64,000 nt of DNA from Hydrotalea sandarakina (GTDB lineage: Bacteria; Bacteroidota; Bacteroidia; Chitinophagales; Chitinophagaceae): assembly GCF_003254115.1 (NCBI RefSeq), contig NZ_QKZV01000004.1:124001-188000 (forward strand). The letters are read 5' to 3'. Below are positions 8,700 to 19,022 of the stretch, one piece after another. Every line of letters begins with the position of its first letter. Positions within the stretch are counted from its first letter, which is position 1. Below the pieces are notes generated by a model. That model was not told where the DNA came from. It did not search any database and saw nothing but the letters and a program-made list of their open reading frames with translations. The position numbers and the translations under genes were made by a program.

Positions 8700-10867
8700 A
8701 CATTTTGCATTTCAATGATAAATTGAGTGCCATTTTGTATAGTAAAATGAAAACTAGCATCTAGCTGGCGTACAAGCGTTTGCACCATTCGCATACCAAA
8801 AGAAGTGCTTTTTTCAATACTTTCAGTTTGATTAATTCCTACGCCATTATCAAACACTTTCAATTGTATTGTATTTTTTTCATGCGATTGTAATTCTATA
8901 CCCACCAATGGGTGCAATGTATTTTTGAATGCATGTTTAAATGCATTGGTAACCAATTCATTAATAATCAGGCCGATAGGAATAGCTTTATCAATTGACA
9001 TCATATTATTGTTTAGCTGCACATCCGAATGCACATTAGTGGCATCATAACCAAAAGAATTGGCTAAGGAAATTCCCAAGTTTTGAATATAATCTTGCAT
9101 ATTCACATTCGCTATGTCATCATCCATATAAAGCCTTTGATGCAAAAGGGCAATGGCATTTACTCTTGCCTTCCCTTCTTCTAAAGCTTCTTTAGCTGAA
9201 TTATTTTGAATACGGTTTGCATGAAGTGAAAGAATTCCTGATACAATTTGTAAATTATTTTTTACTCTGTGGTGTAGTTCTCTAATCAATAATTCAATTT
9301 TTGTATTTTTTTGTGCCAGCAAATGGGCTTGTTTTCTTTTTTGTTGCCAAACATATCCAACTAAACCAAGTATAATAACCAATCCGATTATTGAGGCAAA
9401 CATTAAATGGTTCATTTTTTTGGCTTCGCTTAATTGCATTTTTTGATACATTCTAATTTTATCTGCCTCTGCTATCCGTCTATCTTTTTCTTCCGTTTGG
9501 TATTTTGCGTCAATTTCTTTCAGTTGCACATAATGTGCTGCTTGAAGCAATGAATCTTTCAATTTATAATAACTCAATTCATACATCATGGCAGAATCGG
9601 GTTTGTTTTTTTTAGTATAATAATATGCCAATTCTTTACTATATAATGCTTGTGGAAAATATACAAATGAAGATTCCTTTTCCTTATTTAAATATTGAAT
9701 AATAGAATCTGCCTTGGCAAAATCATTCAGTTTACTATAGCTTCGCAGCAAAAAAAAATCACCTAATTTGAAAAGGTTTCCATTTAAATAACATGACTTG
9801 TTATAATTCTGAATAGCCTTATCCAGTTTCCCATCCATCTCATTTAACCAACCTTGCATCAAATAATATGAAGCATTATTAATATTATTAGATAGTTTAA
9901 TTTTTTTAGCTAACAAAACACAACTATCAAAAATTGTTTGTACGAGTTGTTTGTTATTTAAATAAATAGCAGGAATACTCAATTCGCATAAACTATAGAA
10001 TGTACTTCTGTCATTATTTTGGCTTTTTTGTTCATCTACTATTATTCTTTGATAATTATAACAGTTTTGGAAATCCAACAACAATAAATAAGTGCTGGCT
10101 ATTTGAATATAAGTAACAATTTTAGGATTATTAAACTTAAAAGGTATTCTTTTCCAGGGTTCATAAATCGGTTGCATTAATTCCTTATTATTAAAGTATT
10201 GTTTTATTGAAAGCAACATCTCCAGCGAAGCAACCCAATCTTTGCTGCCTTGCATTTTAAGAAAATAGGAATTATTATAAGCTGCAAAAATATCATCATC
10301 AACAAGCGAAGTTTTTTTTGCATAAAAACCGGCAGAATCATATAAAGAAAGAATTTTTTGTTGATCAAGCCTGTCACGCTGAGATATGGCTTCTAAAGTT
10401 AGATTTATACTATAATTAAACCAATCATTTACTTCTTTTGATAGTGATTTATTTTTATAAATCCAATACAAACAACTATCATCGCCTTTAAATTCTAAAT
10501 AGATTATTGATAAAAATGAAATGGCATCACGGCTTGCTTCTGTTTGCAATTTTTTGTGTAATTCTGCTATCTGCACAGCACTATCGGCTAAACCAATTGC
10601 ATTTCTATAGTCGAAATTATTTTGGTACAACTTAGCTTTCCAATGATATAACTTTATCAGTAACTCAATTTGATTTTGCTTTTTGGCAATATAAACAGCC
10701 TGATTAAGCAGTGCATCTCTGGTTGCAACTTGTGCACTACTTAATTCCATGGATTGCTTCCACAATCGAATGATTTGTAAACTATCATCTGCCGAGGCAG
10801 CCATTACATGATAGCTTTTTACAAACAACAGGAAAAGCAAAAGTAGAAATGTTGGCTTACGCTTCAT
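8696..10867 (-). CDS. TPR-containing membrane histidine kinase (HisKA_2 type)
   Basis: A 723-residue sensor kinase: signal peptide (1-24), a long helical TPR-like periplasmic domain (about 30-470), one transmembrane helix (about 486-507) and a short coiled coil. A HisKA_2 dimerisation/phosphoacceptor domain follows, with RELHHRVKNNLQ near 529-540 (phosphoacceptor H532 or H533). A HATPase domain ends the protein, with NELVTNAFKHAF at 636-647 and DNGVGI near 673-678. This TPR plus HisKA_2 architecture is common in Bacteroidota. It is the first gene of a two-gene operon with the LuxR-type regulator, which it presumably phosphorylates. The TPR region may sense a periplasmic protein or ligand; nothing here names it. 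Confidence 0.93.
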   Translation of the reverse strand: MKRKPTFLLLLFLLFVKSYHVMAASADDSLQIIRLWKQSMELSSAQVATRDALLNQAVYIAKKQNQIELLIKLYHWKAKLYQNNFDYRNAIGLADSAVQIAELHKKLQTEASRDAISFLSIIYLEFKGDDSCLYWIYKNKSLSKEVNDWFNYSINLTLEAISQRDRLDQQKILSLYDSAGFYAKKTSLVDDDIFAAYNNSYFLKMQGSKDWVASLEMLLSIKQYFNNKELMQPIYEPWKRIPFKFNNPKIVTYIQIASTYLLLLDFQNCYNYQRIIVDEQKSQNNDRSTFYSLCELSIPAIYLNNKQLVQTIFDSCVLLAKKIKLSNNINNASYYLMQGWLNEMDGKLDKAIQNYNKSCYLNGNLFKLGDFFLLRSYSKLNDFAKADSIIQYLNKEKESSFVYFPQALYSKELAYYYTKKNKPDSAMMYELSYYKLKDSLLQAAHYVQLKEIDAKYQTEEKDRRIAEADKIRMYQKMQLSEAKKMNHLMFASIIGLVIILGLVGYVWQQKRKQAHLLAQKNTKIELLIRELHHRVKNNLQIVSGILSLHANRIQNNSAKEALEEGKARVNAIALLHQRLYMDDDIANVNMQDYIQNLGISLANSFGYDATNVHSDVQLNNNMMSIDKAIPIGLIINELVTNAFKHAFKNTLHPLVGIELQSHEKNTIQLKVFDNGVGINQTESIEKSTSFGMRMVQTLVRQLDASFHFTIQNGTQFIIEMQNV

Positions 10868-11083
10868 TTCGTAAAAGGGGGTATTATATAAGATTGATTA
10901 GTTTTGGTTTATGACATTTGATTGGAATCAAATATATTAAAAAAGAATTAAAAAAACATAACTTCCTATAAAGTCTTTTCAGCTTTGCTATTGTACTTTT
11001 TTTGTGAAATAGTGCCATTAAATGCAAGGCTTTACTATCTTTAAAATATAAGTACTTCATTTTTACCATTAAACTTCCTTTAA

Positions 11084-12364
11084 ATGAGTATAGAACGTAG
11101 AAAATTTTTAAAATATTCAGCAGGAAGCGCTGCAGCCGTTTCATTCTTTTCAGGCATTACCGGTTTTGTAAAAAGCGGCAAATATTCAGACCCCGACTGG
11201 AATAGTTTACATAATATGACCGGCGATGTTAAACCCATTACCGTTAGTGAAAGAAAGACACGTATTGCAAAAGCACAACAACTACTGCAAAAAAACAATA
11301 TGCAGGCTTTGATATTAGATGCCGGCACATCATTAAACTATTTCACCGGTATTCGCTGGTGGCCGAGTGAACGAACAATGGTGGCAATTATTCCGGTTAA
11401 AGGCGAGGTGACTTATGTAAGCCCCGCATTTGAAGCAGATAGATTGAAAGAGTTAATTACCATTGGCAATGGCGTACATATTTGGCAAGAGGATGAAAGC
11501 CCTTATGAAAAAATTATTAAAGTGCTGAATGAAAATGGCATTACCGGGGGCAATATTGGTATGGAAGAGCGTTTGCGCTTTTTTATTTTTGATGGATTGC
11601 GCAAGGCTGCACCCAACATGCAGTTTGTAAGTGGTGACCCCATTAGTATTCCTTGTAGATTAATTAAATCGCCGGCAGAAATTGCTTTGTTGCAAAAAGC
11701 AAATGATATTACGTTAGCAGCCATAAAGTTTGCAGCTGCCAATGTAAAAGAAGGTATGTCAAATAATGATATTTCGGCTATCATTGGTCAGGCTCAGCGT
11801 AAAATGGGCGCCGCATCAGATGGGGCATTGGTTACTATTGGTCCCGCTTCAGCTTTACCACATGGCAGTATTCAACCCCAACATTTAAAAAAAGGCGATA
11901 TTTTGTTAATGGATTGTGGTTGTTTGGTTGAAGGTTATACTTCTGACATTACCAGAACTATTGTATTTGGTGCACCACCAACTGACAGGCAACGCACTAT
12001 TTGGAATTTGGAAAAGAAAGCACAGGCTGCCGGTTTTGCGGCTGCACAAATTGGCCAACCTTGTGAAGCTGTTGACCATGCTGCACGTAAAGTATTGATT
12101 GATGCAGGTTTCGGACCGGGATATCAGTTACCCGGTTGTCCGCATAGAACCGGCCATGGTATAGGTATGGATGGCCATGAATGGGGTAATATGGTAAACG
12201 GCAATAAGCAACCCATACAAGTTGGTATGTGTTTTAGTGTTGAACCTACCATTGTAATTCCGGGTGAAATGGGTTTAAGATTAGAAGATTGTGCCTATAT
12301 AGCAGAAGATGGACCTCATTGGTTTTCAAAACCTGCCAATAGCATTGATGCGCCGTTTGCATAA
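11084..12364 (+). CDS. Tat-exported M24 metallopeptidase (Xaa-Pro aminopeptidase-like)
   Basis: A 426-residue M24 (pita-bread) peptidase. The N-terminus carries a twin-arginine signal (ERRKFLKYSAGSAAAVSFF, about 4-22), implying export of a folded, metal-loaded enzyme to the periplasm. A creatinase-like N-terminal domain (about 55-195) precedes the catalytic domain (about 200-425). The five expected metal ligands are visible: D277 (MDCG), D288 (TSDITRT), H358 (HRTGHGIG), E387 (VEPTI) and E401 (LEDCAYI). It should remove N-terminal residues preceding proline, or cleave a dipeptide such as Xaa-Pro. It stands alone, ending at a strong bidirectional hairpin. Exact substrate specificity within M24B cannot be read from sequence. 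Confidence 0.92.
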   Translation: MSIERRKFLKYSAGSAAAVSFFSGITGFVKSGKYSDPDWNSLHNMTGDVKPITVSERKTRIAKAQQLLQKNNMQALILDAGTSLNYFTGIRWWPSERTMVAIIPVKGEVTYVSPAFEADRLKELITIGNGVHIWQEDESPYEKIIKVLNENGITGGNIGMEERLRFFIFDGLRKAAPNMQFVSGDPISIPCRLIKSPAEIALLQKANDITLAAIKFAAANVKEGMSNNDISAIIGQAQRKMGAASDGALVTIGPASALPHGSIQPQHLKKGDILLMDCGCLVEGYTSDITRTIVFGAPPTDRQRTIWNLEKKAQAAGFAAAQIGQPCEAVDHAARKVLIDAGFGPGYQLPGCPHRTGHGIGMDGHEWGNMVNGNKQPIQVGMCFSVEPTIVIPGEMGLRLEDCAYIAEDGPHWFSKPANSIDAPFA

Positions 12365-12386
12365 TATTATATAATTGAAATTACAC

Positions 12387-12435
12387 ATAACTACTGTTTT
12401 CGCAATAGCTTTATTTGTATGAAAACAGTAGTTAT
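12387..12435. terminator. bidirectional terminator hairpin with perfect 15-bp arms
   Basis: ATAACTACTGTTTTC at 12387-12401 is matched exactly by its reverse complement at 12421-12435, with a 19-base loop. It lies between the convergent M24 peptidase and GH2-GH53 genes, 22 bp past the first stop codon and 10 bp before the other. A T-rich stretch follows on the plus strand. It is the expected shared terminator. Confidence 0.7.
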
Positions 12436-12445
12436 TTAGTATTTT

Positions 12446-15400
12446 TTATTCCAGATATTTCTTTTTTAATGTATCATACAAATACAGGTGTGTATTAGCA
12501 TGCCCGTTTTTATCAAAAATAGCTTCCCAAGTATTTAACGGTTCCCAAATAAATGTGCCTTTCCCTTTTCCATTGGGCAGTTGAAAAACTTTGTCATTCA
12601 CAGCTTCTTTTTTTGCAGAATATTCTACAACTATTACATCTTTTTGATAGCGTTGAACCAAATCATTTAAATTATAGGCTAAATCATTTAAGGTGCCGTG
12701 CCATTTAGGATAGTATGACAAACCAATTACATCAAAATGAACACCACGTTCCAACATATTGTTTAAAAAGAAAACTGATTCATCATTTTGACCACCTAAA
12801 GCAATATGCAACATAATTGGCATAGAGGGATCAACTGATTTCACGGCAGCAATTCCTGCATTCAGTAATTGTGCTAAGCTATCCGGATGCTGAATATTAC
12901 CCACAGGCCACAAAATTCCATGATTAATTTCATTGCCTACCTGAACCATACTAGGCAAAGCATTTGCATTTTTTAGTACTAATAATGCATTACGAGTAAA
13001 CGCATAAACCGAATCTTTTAACTGCGTAAAATTTAAGTTTTCCCACGCTGCCGGCAGAAATTGTTTTCCGGGATCGGCCCAGGTATCACTATAATGAAAA
13101 TCAAGCAGCCATTGTAAGCCGGCGGCTTTAATGCGTTTAGCCATTTGTACCGTATGGGCTAAATCGCAGAAACCTTTGCCTGGGGCATATCCACTATCAT
13201 TAGCCGGATTGTTAAACATGCGCAAGCGAATAAAATTAAAGCCATGATGTTTTAAAATTTGAATAGCATCATTAGCAGTATCACCATCATAAAACTTTCT
13301 GCCTTCCGCTTCTAATTGTGGCAAAAAGGAAATATCCGCTCCAATTATTTTGTCAATCTTACGCGAATGCATTTGTGTAGAAGATAAGGTGTACTTATTA
13401 TCGATTGATAGATTGCTTAAGGCTTTGGGTGACACTGATATTATTTCTGTAGAGCCCGGCCATAATCCTTCAGCAGAGGCAGTTACTTTTATTAAACCGG
13501 GTGTTGTACCGGCCTGAATAATAAATTGACATTTACCATTGAAGGCACTACGCTGCCATGCGCCATCTATGCATTTATCCGGCTCATGGCTACTGGGGTC
13601 GCCATTTCCAACACCAATAATTTTGGCATCGCCCGTTACAGAAAAACGAATCATGTTATTGGCGTTAGGCACTGCTCTTCCTTCATGATCAACTAAAGAA
13701 ATATTCATAACGGCAACAGATGTACCATCGGCCACTAACGTAGTGGTTGAGGGCGAAAGCACCACTTCAGCAGGCAAGCCGGTTGTTTCAACAGAAGCAT
13801 TCAAAGTTCTTCCGGCTCTATGCGCTACTGCTTTCAATATACCGGGTTCATAAGGTACAGACCATTGAAGATGTCCATTTACAGGCATTATTTTAGTTCC
13901 TAAACTTTTTCCATTTAAAAACAATTCAACATCATTAGCATTGGAATAAACCCAAACGTCAATGGGTGTTCCGTTTTGCCCTAACCAATTCCAATGGGGT
14001 GCTATATGCAATACGTCTTCATTACTCCACCAGCTTTTATAGTAGTAATAAATATTTTTGGGAAAACCACAAACATCCATTACGCCGAAATGCGAATTAA
14101 TATTGGGCCATTGAAAAGGAGTAGGTTCACCCCGATAATCAAAGCCGGTCCAAACAAAACCACCCATCCAGTATGGTGCATTGGCAGCCAATTTCCACCA
14201 TGCTTCGGCTGTACTGGCCCACCAGGGTGCAGTTATGTCTTCATCAGGTAAATAACCACGAACACTATCTACTTTATACTCGCCACGGGTAGTAACGGTA
14301 CTGCCCATTTCTGTACCAACAATGGGTTGTTGAGGATGATCCTTGTGATAATCGGCCACAGCAAATTGCCTGTAATTAAATCCTCGTATGGGAATAACTT
14401 CATTTACTCCATGCCATACATTTCCCAAATCAGCCGCATAGGTACAGGTACGTGAGGGATCCAATTGTTTTTGTTTTTCAATAAGGGTGGTGGCAATACG
14501 TTTACCAATGTCAGTAGTTTGAATCCATCCTTCTTCATTTCCGATTGACCATAAAAATACAGCAGGATGATTGCGATCTCTTTTAATTAGTGTTTCAAAT
14601 TGATGAAGATATTCAGGACTGCTATTTAATAAGCGTTGTTCATCCAGCACCAGCATACCCAAACTATCACAAGCATCTAACAATTCAGGCGTAGGTGCAT
14701 TGTGGCTGGTTCTATAGGCATTTACACCCATTTCTTTTAATAATCGAATGCGATAATATTGCATACCATCAGGTAACGCAGTACCAATGCCGGCATGATC
14801 CTGGTGGTTATTTGCTCCATGAATTTTTACATTTTCATTATTGAGAAAAAAACCTTTCTCTGCATCAAACCTAATAGTTCTGATTCCGATTCGATAGGTA
14901 ACTGAATCTAATACTTGATTGCCGGATTGAATAATGGTGGTTACTCTATATAAATAAGGATCATTCAAACTCCATAATCTGGGATTATTAACGGGGATGG
15001 ATTGTTGTAATTGAAAGCTATTATCAGCAGCTATTGATACAGGCTGTTTGGCAGTAGTTGCAACCATTTTCCCGTTTCGTTCAGTTACATAACTATAAAC
15101 AACTGCGTTGCGTTGTTGAAATGCATCATTGTGAATAGTGGCATTGACCAAAACAATAGCTTTATTTTTTTCGGTTTTGGTTTGAATGTAAACACCATTG
15201 GTTGCAAAATGCAAGGGTTGCATCATATTCAACCAAACATGACGATAAATGCCTGCACCTTCATAAAACCAACCTTCATATTGCGTAGCATCAACACGCA
15301 CCACAATTACATTATCGCTATTCCATTTTAAAAAGTTGGTAATGTTATAATAAGCACCCACATATCCACTCATATTATTGCCAACAAAAATGCCGTTTAT

Positions 15401-15853
15401 CCAAATATTGGCATTACGGAAAATTCCATCAAATTGCAATTGAAATTGTTTGCCTGAATCGGCTGCTGAAATCCATATGTGTTTTCTATACCAACCAATA
15501 CTGGTTTCAGGAAACAATCCACCAACGGGTTTATATCCATGCGATTGAACGTCGAAATTATTCACGTTCACGAAAGGCAATTCCACCGCCCAATCATGCG
15601 GCAAATTCAGTGTTCTCCAACTGCTATCATTAAATTTCGGATCAATGGCTGTGCCCACAGCGCCTCCCGTTTTAGCAAAAACAGTTGCAATACTGTAATT
15701 AAAATCTTTGGAAGCATCTGCAGCATTTCCAAAATGGAATTTCCAATTGGTATCTATGCTGATGTGTTGTTGGGAAAACGAAGATGTAACTATAAACAAG
15801 TAGCAAACAACATTAACTACAAATAATAATTTCCGGGAATGGCAATAGTACAT
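12446..15853 (-). CDS. secreted GH2 beta-galactosidase fused to GH53 endo-beta-1,4-galactanase
   Basis: A 1135-residue, two-enzyme protein. After a signal peptide (about 1-28) come the GH2 sugar-binding domain (about 30-215), an Ig-like domain (about 216-330) and a GH2 TIM barrel (about 333-610). The barrel has acid/base E440 (SIGNEEG) and nucleophile E515 (GTEMGS). Two beta domains follow (about 620-690, and an invasin/Ig-like one at about 695-805), then a GH53 catalytic domain (about 834-1135). The GH53 part has acid/base E975 (QVGNEINHG) and nucleophile E1077 (IVVEYSA). GH53 enzymes are known as endo-beta-1,4-galactanases, and GH2 includes exo-beta-galactosidases. One polypeptide could therefore cut galactan internally and trim the ends. 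It is monocistronic, away from any SusCD pair in this window. The GH2 substrate is inferred from the fusion. Confidence 0.93.
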   Translation of the reverse strand: MYYCHSRKLLFVVNVVCYLFIVTSSFSQQHISIDTNWKFHFGNAADASKDFNYSIATVFAKTGGAVGTAIDPKFNDSSWRTLNLPHDWAVELPFVNVNNFDVQSHGYKPVGGLFPETSIGWYRKHIWISAADSGKQFQLQFDGIFRNANIWINGIFVGNNMSGYVGAYYNITNFLKWNSDNVIVVRVDATQYEGWFYEGAGIYRHVWLNMMQPLHFATNGVYIQTKTEKNKAIVLVNATIHNDAFQQRNAVVYSYVTERNGKMVATTAKQPVSIAADNSFQLQQSIPVNNPRLWSLNDPYLYRVTTIIQSGNQVLDSVTYRIGIRTIRFDAEKGFFLNNENVKIHGANNHQDHAGIGTALPDGMQYYRIRLLKEMGVNAYRTSHNAPTPELLDACDSLGMLVLDEQRLLNSSPEYLHQFETLIKRDRNHPAVFLWSIGNEEGWIQTTDIGKRIATTLIEKQKQLDPSRTCTYAADLGNVWHGVNEVIPIRGFNYRQFAVADYHKDHPQQPIVGTEMGSTVTTRGEYKVDSVRGYLPDEDITAPWWASTAEAWWKLAANAPYWMGGFVWTGFDYRGEPTPFQWPNINSHFGVMDVCGFPKNIYYYYKSWWSNEDVLHIAPHWNWLGQNGTPIDVWVYSNANDVELFLNGKSLGTKIMPVNGHLQWSVPYEPGILKAVAHRAGRTLNASVETTGLPAEVVLSPSTTTLVADGTSVAVMNISLVDHEGRAVPNANNMIRFSVTGDAKIIGVGNGDPSSHEPDKCIDGAWQRSAFNGKCQFIIQAGTTPGLIKVTASAEGLWPGSTEIISVSPKALSNLSIDNKYTLSSTQMHSRKIDKIIGADISFLPQLEAEGRKFYDGDTANDAIQILKHHGFNFIRLRMFNNPANDSGYAPGKGFCDLAHTVQMAKRIKAAGLQWLLDFHYSDTWADPGKQFLPAAWENLNFTQLKDSVYAFTRNALLVLKNANALPSMVQVGNEINHGILWPVGNIQHPDSLAQLLNAGIAAVKSVDPSMPIMLHIALGGQNDESVFFLNNMLERGVHFDVIGLSYYPKWHGTLNDLAYNLNDLVQRYQKDVIVVEYSAKKEAVNDKVFQLPNGKGKGTFIWEPLNTWEAIFDKNGHANTHLYLYDTLKKKYLE

Positions 15854-15960
15854 GAATGGCTAATTTGTATATTAATGGATAGAATTGACTAAGCAAATTA
15901 TAGCAAAATTTGTTTTGTGAAATTGATATAAGTTAAATGTTAAGTAGCAATAGAATAAAA

Positions 15961-15991
15961 AAGGCCATGATAAGCATTTTACCATGGCCTT
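15961..15991 (-). terminator. intrinsic terminator of the Cys-rich protein operon
   Basis: Perfect 9-bp arms AAGGCCATG / CATGGCCTT with a 13-base loop. Read on the minus strand the stem runs into TTTTTT, directly downstream (about 35 bp) of the 992-residue protein gene. This marks the 3' end of the LytTR-linked operon. Confidence 0.75.
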
Positions 15992-16025
15992 AAAAACCAA
16001 ACAAATGAGAAGGCAAGCGTCAATT

Positions 16026-19004
16026 TTACTGCTTAGGCAAATTAGGAGTTTGTTTTTTCTGATTATTCAAATCTTGTAAAATCATCAATTTACTGTTAGA
16101 TGCGCCATTGGTAACTTGTTTGGGCAAATCGAAATAACCACAAACAGTTTTCTCGCATACGCGACAATCAACATCTTTTACCGTTACTTTTAAGCAGAAG
16201 TACACACGCCCTGTACAACAAGGTATTTGTAACATATTTGGCATTACAAGCGATATAGGTATGTTTACACCGGCACCAATCATGGTAGGAGTTCCCAGTT
16301 GCCAAGTAAGCATATTATTTACAAATGGCGGAGTTGGGTTTTGTAATATTAATTGACCACTTGTTCCGAATAAATTGGTTAATGAACTGGTTAGGTGCAT
16401 CATATAATCACCCATTTGTTGCGGTTTACAGTCATTATAGTTATATTGAACATGAAAGTCAGTTAATGTAACGGTTAATTCTTGAATTGGTAAATTTCCT
16501 GCCTGAACATTCAAATTAAAATTAGCCAGTGTTGCTGTATTACCTGTAGGTTGAAGTGCTGCATTCATTCTTTCAATTTCGCAGCACAAACTGCTTTTTA
16601 CACAAACGGGACCATCTTCATCTTGTATAGTTTGTGCAACAGCATCGGTAGTTGTACCCTTTCCAACTGCTTTTAAATTACAGCATTGTTTTGAAGTGTC
16701 CTGTGCTTTACGTTGCACATTAATAACAAGTACAGCACAATCACCCGGTTGAATTACCGTAGAAGCAGGGAACACAAAATTGGGAGCAGCACAACTAATA
16801 CCGGAAATTGTTTGCTGTTGTCCCTGGCTGTTAATTAAATATCCGCTACATCCCGGTTGCAACTGCACACAGTTAGGCAACACATCTTGCACACTTAAAT
16901 TTTTTAATCCAACGCTACCCCTATTACAAACTGAAATTTGGTATTGAAAATTTTGTCCCGGATTTACAAAACCTGAAGTTCCTATTTGCCCATTTACACT
17001 AACTTTTTTGGTAACATCAATTTTTGCCAAACGCATAACATTATAGGGTACATAGGAAGATATGTTAAATCCACTGCCTGTTAAGGTTGTTGTATTTGAA
17101 TAATTCCCGAAAGATTGAGGCAGCACCGTTGCGTTGAATTGAATAACCAAATAATAAGCACTGTCTAATTGACAATTACCCGGCATTCCATTAATATTCC
17201 AACTTAAATTCTGAGTATTGTTTCCGGTATAATTTAACCAAGAAGGTTGGGAATTAATTGGATTAGTAATAGGCGGTGAGCACCAGGGCAATGGATTGTT
17301 CACGTCAAAATAACCCATACCATACGAGTATTGAATACTTCCAGGAACTAATTGAAGATTTTGTGGGCTACCCAAAAAGTCTTGAACATTTACGGTTCCC
17401 AGAGGTGCCTGTCCATGATTAGCTACAACAATAGTAAATGGTATTACATCGCCTACATTAAATGATTGTTGTCCATTGGAAATACATTTTTTAATGAAGG
17501 GTATAGCCTTAGGTTGACGAACATAAAACGTATCGCATGCAGTAGCCGATCCATTATAATGTGTTTCAGGAAATACAAATCCGCATTTATTAGCATTTTG
17601 CGGCATACGGCCATTTGTATAAGTTATATTTGCACAGTTAGTAATTAAAGTTCCGGCCGGTGCAGTAATAACAAATTTTACACGAATTTTTATGCATTGA
17701 TTATATATAAGTTGTCCGGGGGTTGATGTAAATGTAAAGCCTGATGGAGGGGAAGAAAAGTAGTAAGTTTGAAGTACATTACTTCCAATATAATTAATGG
17801 TTGTACTTCCTGCGGTTAATGTACCATTGATGGGTGGTAACGGACCAGCGCTATTTGATATTAAACTGATAGCTGTTACTTGAATACCTGATGGGAAAAT
17901 ATCAGTAATCTTTAAAGAATCTAAAGGAACATTTGAACCACAATTTCCACAAGCATCAATATCATAAAAACCTTCACAACCCTGTGCCCAGTTAATATTA
18001 GCGGCACTTGGTCTTGTTTTACCAAAACAAATAGCATAATTGGGTTGGCCTACAATCGTTACTGAATCGCAAACATTCCCAAATGCAGATGCACAACATT
18101 GTCCAATCGGATTAGTTAGATTATGCCCTGCAAAACCACTGCCGGTAGTTGGGTTATTGCTTACTTTCTTTCCCAAACAAAAACTATAATTCACACAATT
18201 TTTTACAACAGTACCCGGCTGGCTGCAAATTTGAGTTACTACGTCATACCATACTGCACTGGTATAGGAAGATATTGTACCAGTACTCCAGGTAGCAGTA
18301 TTGGTTCCAATACCTGTTGCGGCGGTAGAAACACTAACGATGGTATTGCTTCCACTAATTTGATCGACGATATTACCGCTATAAATATTTAAGTCGCCAA
18401 TTCCCGGATTAGGATTAGTATTAATCACCTTTACGCGCCATAAAACATATCCACCAAATAAATTACCCCAAACTCGTTGTTTAGTTACTATCCAATAATT
18501 TTTGGCAATGGCTTTTAGCGACACATTTAGTACACAACTATCAGTTTGATTGCCACATATATTTTTAATAATTACTTTAAATGTACCCAGTTCTGCATTA
18601 CAAGTGGTACCCGGAAGAAAGTGAAAGGGTACATTTAATCCATATCCGTTAGTACTGGGTATTGGACTTACATTACAAAATGTTAAAGGTGTACTATTGC
18701 ATTGTACAAATGGGAAAACCGTAGAAGCAGGTTGATTACCTAATGTTAAGTTATTTGATGTTTGTATTTGTACACTATACCCTGAACAACTCTGCGAACC
18801 CATTCCGGGTAAAGTAATATTCAAATTAAAGTCTTTACCCGACTCAATACTATCTAATGGCGCTCCGGTGGCACTTACTAAACTTGCATTAACCGGATAT
18901 TGATTTCCTCTTAAAAAACAGTTCGCTTGAGGCTGAGCAAATATTTTCCCTGCCGATAGCAATGTAATGAAATAAACTACATATATAAATATATTTTTTT
19001 TCAT
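16026..19004 (-). CDS. large secreted Cys-rich protein with DUF11-like repeats and a CxxCEKTVC C-terminal domain
   Basis: A 992-residue exported protein with signal peptide 1-24, rich in Cys, Asn, Thr and Pro, predicted all-beta. At least two DUF11-like (TIGR01451-type) repeats are recognisable. One begins near FIKKCISNGQQSFNVGD and the other near VTKKVSVNGQIGTSG; both have the internal NVQDF / SVQDVLP signature. The N-terminal half holds several Cys pairs (QCCAS, ACGNCG). The C-terminal domain, about 807-958, ends CRVCEKTVC (947-955) and aligns with the C-terminus of the gene immediately upstream. A short Lys/Gln-rich tail follows. DUF11 repeats are known from surface-exposed structural proteins; that this one is cell-surface or extracellular is inference. 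It is the last gene of a minus-strand operon, 18 bp after its partner, and is followed by a terminator. Confidence 0.85.
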   Translation of the reverse strand: MKKNIFIYVVYFITLLSAGKIFAQPQANCFLRGNQYPVNASLVSATGAPLDSIESGKDFNLNITLPGMGSQSCSGYSVQIQTSNNLTLGNQPASTVFPFVQCNSTPLTFCNVSPIPSTNGYGLNVPFHFLPGTTCNAELGTFKVIIKNICGNQTDSCVLNVSLKAIAKNYWIVTKQRVWGNLFGGYVLWRVKVINTNPNPGIGDLNIYSGNIVDQISGSNTIVSVSTAATGIGTNTATWSTGTISSYTSAVWYDVVTQICSQPGTVVKNCVNYSFCLGKKVSNNPTTGSGFAGHNLTNPIGQCCASAFGNVCDSVTIVGQPNYAICFGKTRPSAANINWAQGCEGFYDIDACGNCGSNVPLDSLKITDIFPSGIQVTAISLISNSAGPLPPINGTLTAGSTTINYIGSNVLQTYYFSSPPSGFTFTSTPGQLIYNQCIKIRVKFVITAPAGTLITNCANITYTNGRMPQNANKCGFVFPETHYNGSATACDTFYVRQPKAIPFIKKCISNGQQSFNVGDVIPFTIVVANHGQAPLGTVNVQDFLGSPQNLQLVPGSIQYSYGMGYFDVNNPLPWCSPPITNPINSQPSWLNYTGNNTQNLSWNINGMPGNCQLDSAYYLVIQFNATVLPQSFGNYSNTTTLTGSGFNISSYVPYNVMRLAKIDVTKKVSVNGQIGTSGFVNPGQNFQYQISVCNRGSVGLKNLSVQDVLPNCVQLQPGCSGYLINSQGQQQTISGISCAAPNFVFPASTVIQPGDCAVLVINVQRKAQDTSKQCCNLKAVGKGTTTDAVAQTIQDEDGPVCVKSSLCCEIERMNAALQPTGNTATLANFNLNVQAGNLPIQELTVTLTDFHVQYNYNDCKPQQMGDYMMHLTSSLTNLFGTSGQLILQNPTPPFVNNMLTWQLGTPTMIGAGVNIPISLVMPNMLQIPCCTGRVYFCLKVTVKDVDCRVCEKTVCGYFDLPKQVTNGASNSKLMILQDLNNQKKQTPNLPKQ

Positions 19005-19022
19005 AGCTTATAGCATTTGAAT

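Noticed and set aside
10884-11328. Minus-strand reading frames overlapping the M24 upstream region
   Set aside because: Low-complexity, no signal or family match, and they overlap the well-supported M24 gene; judged chance frames.
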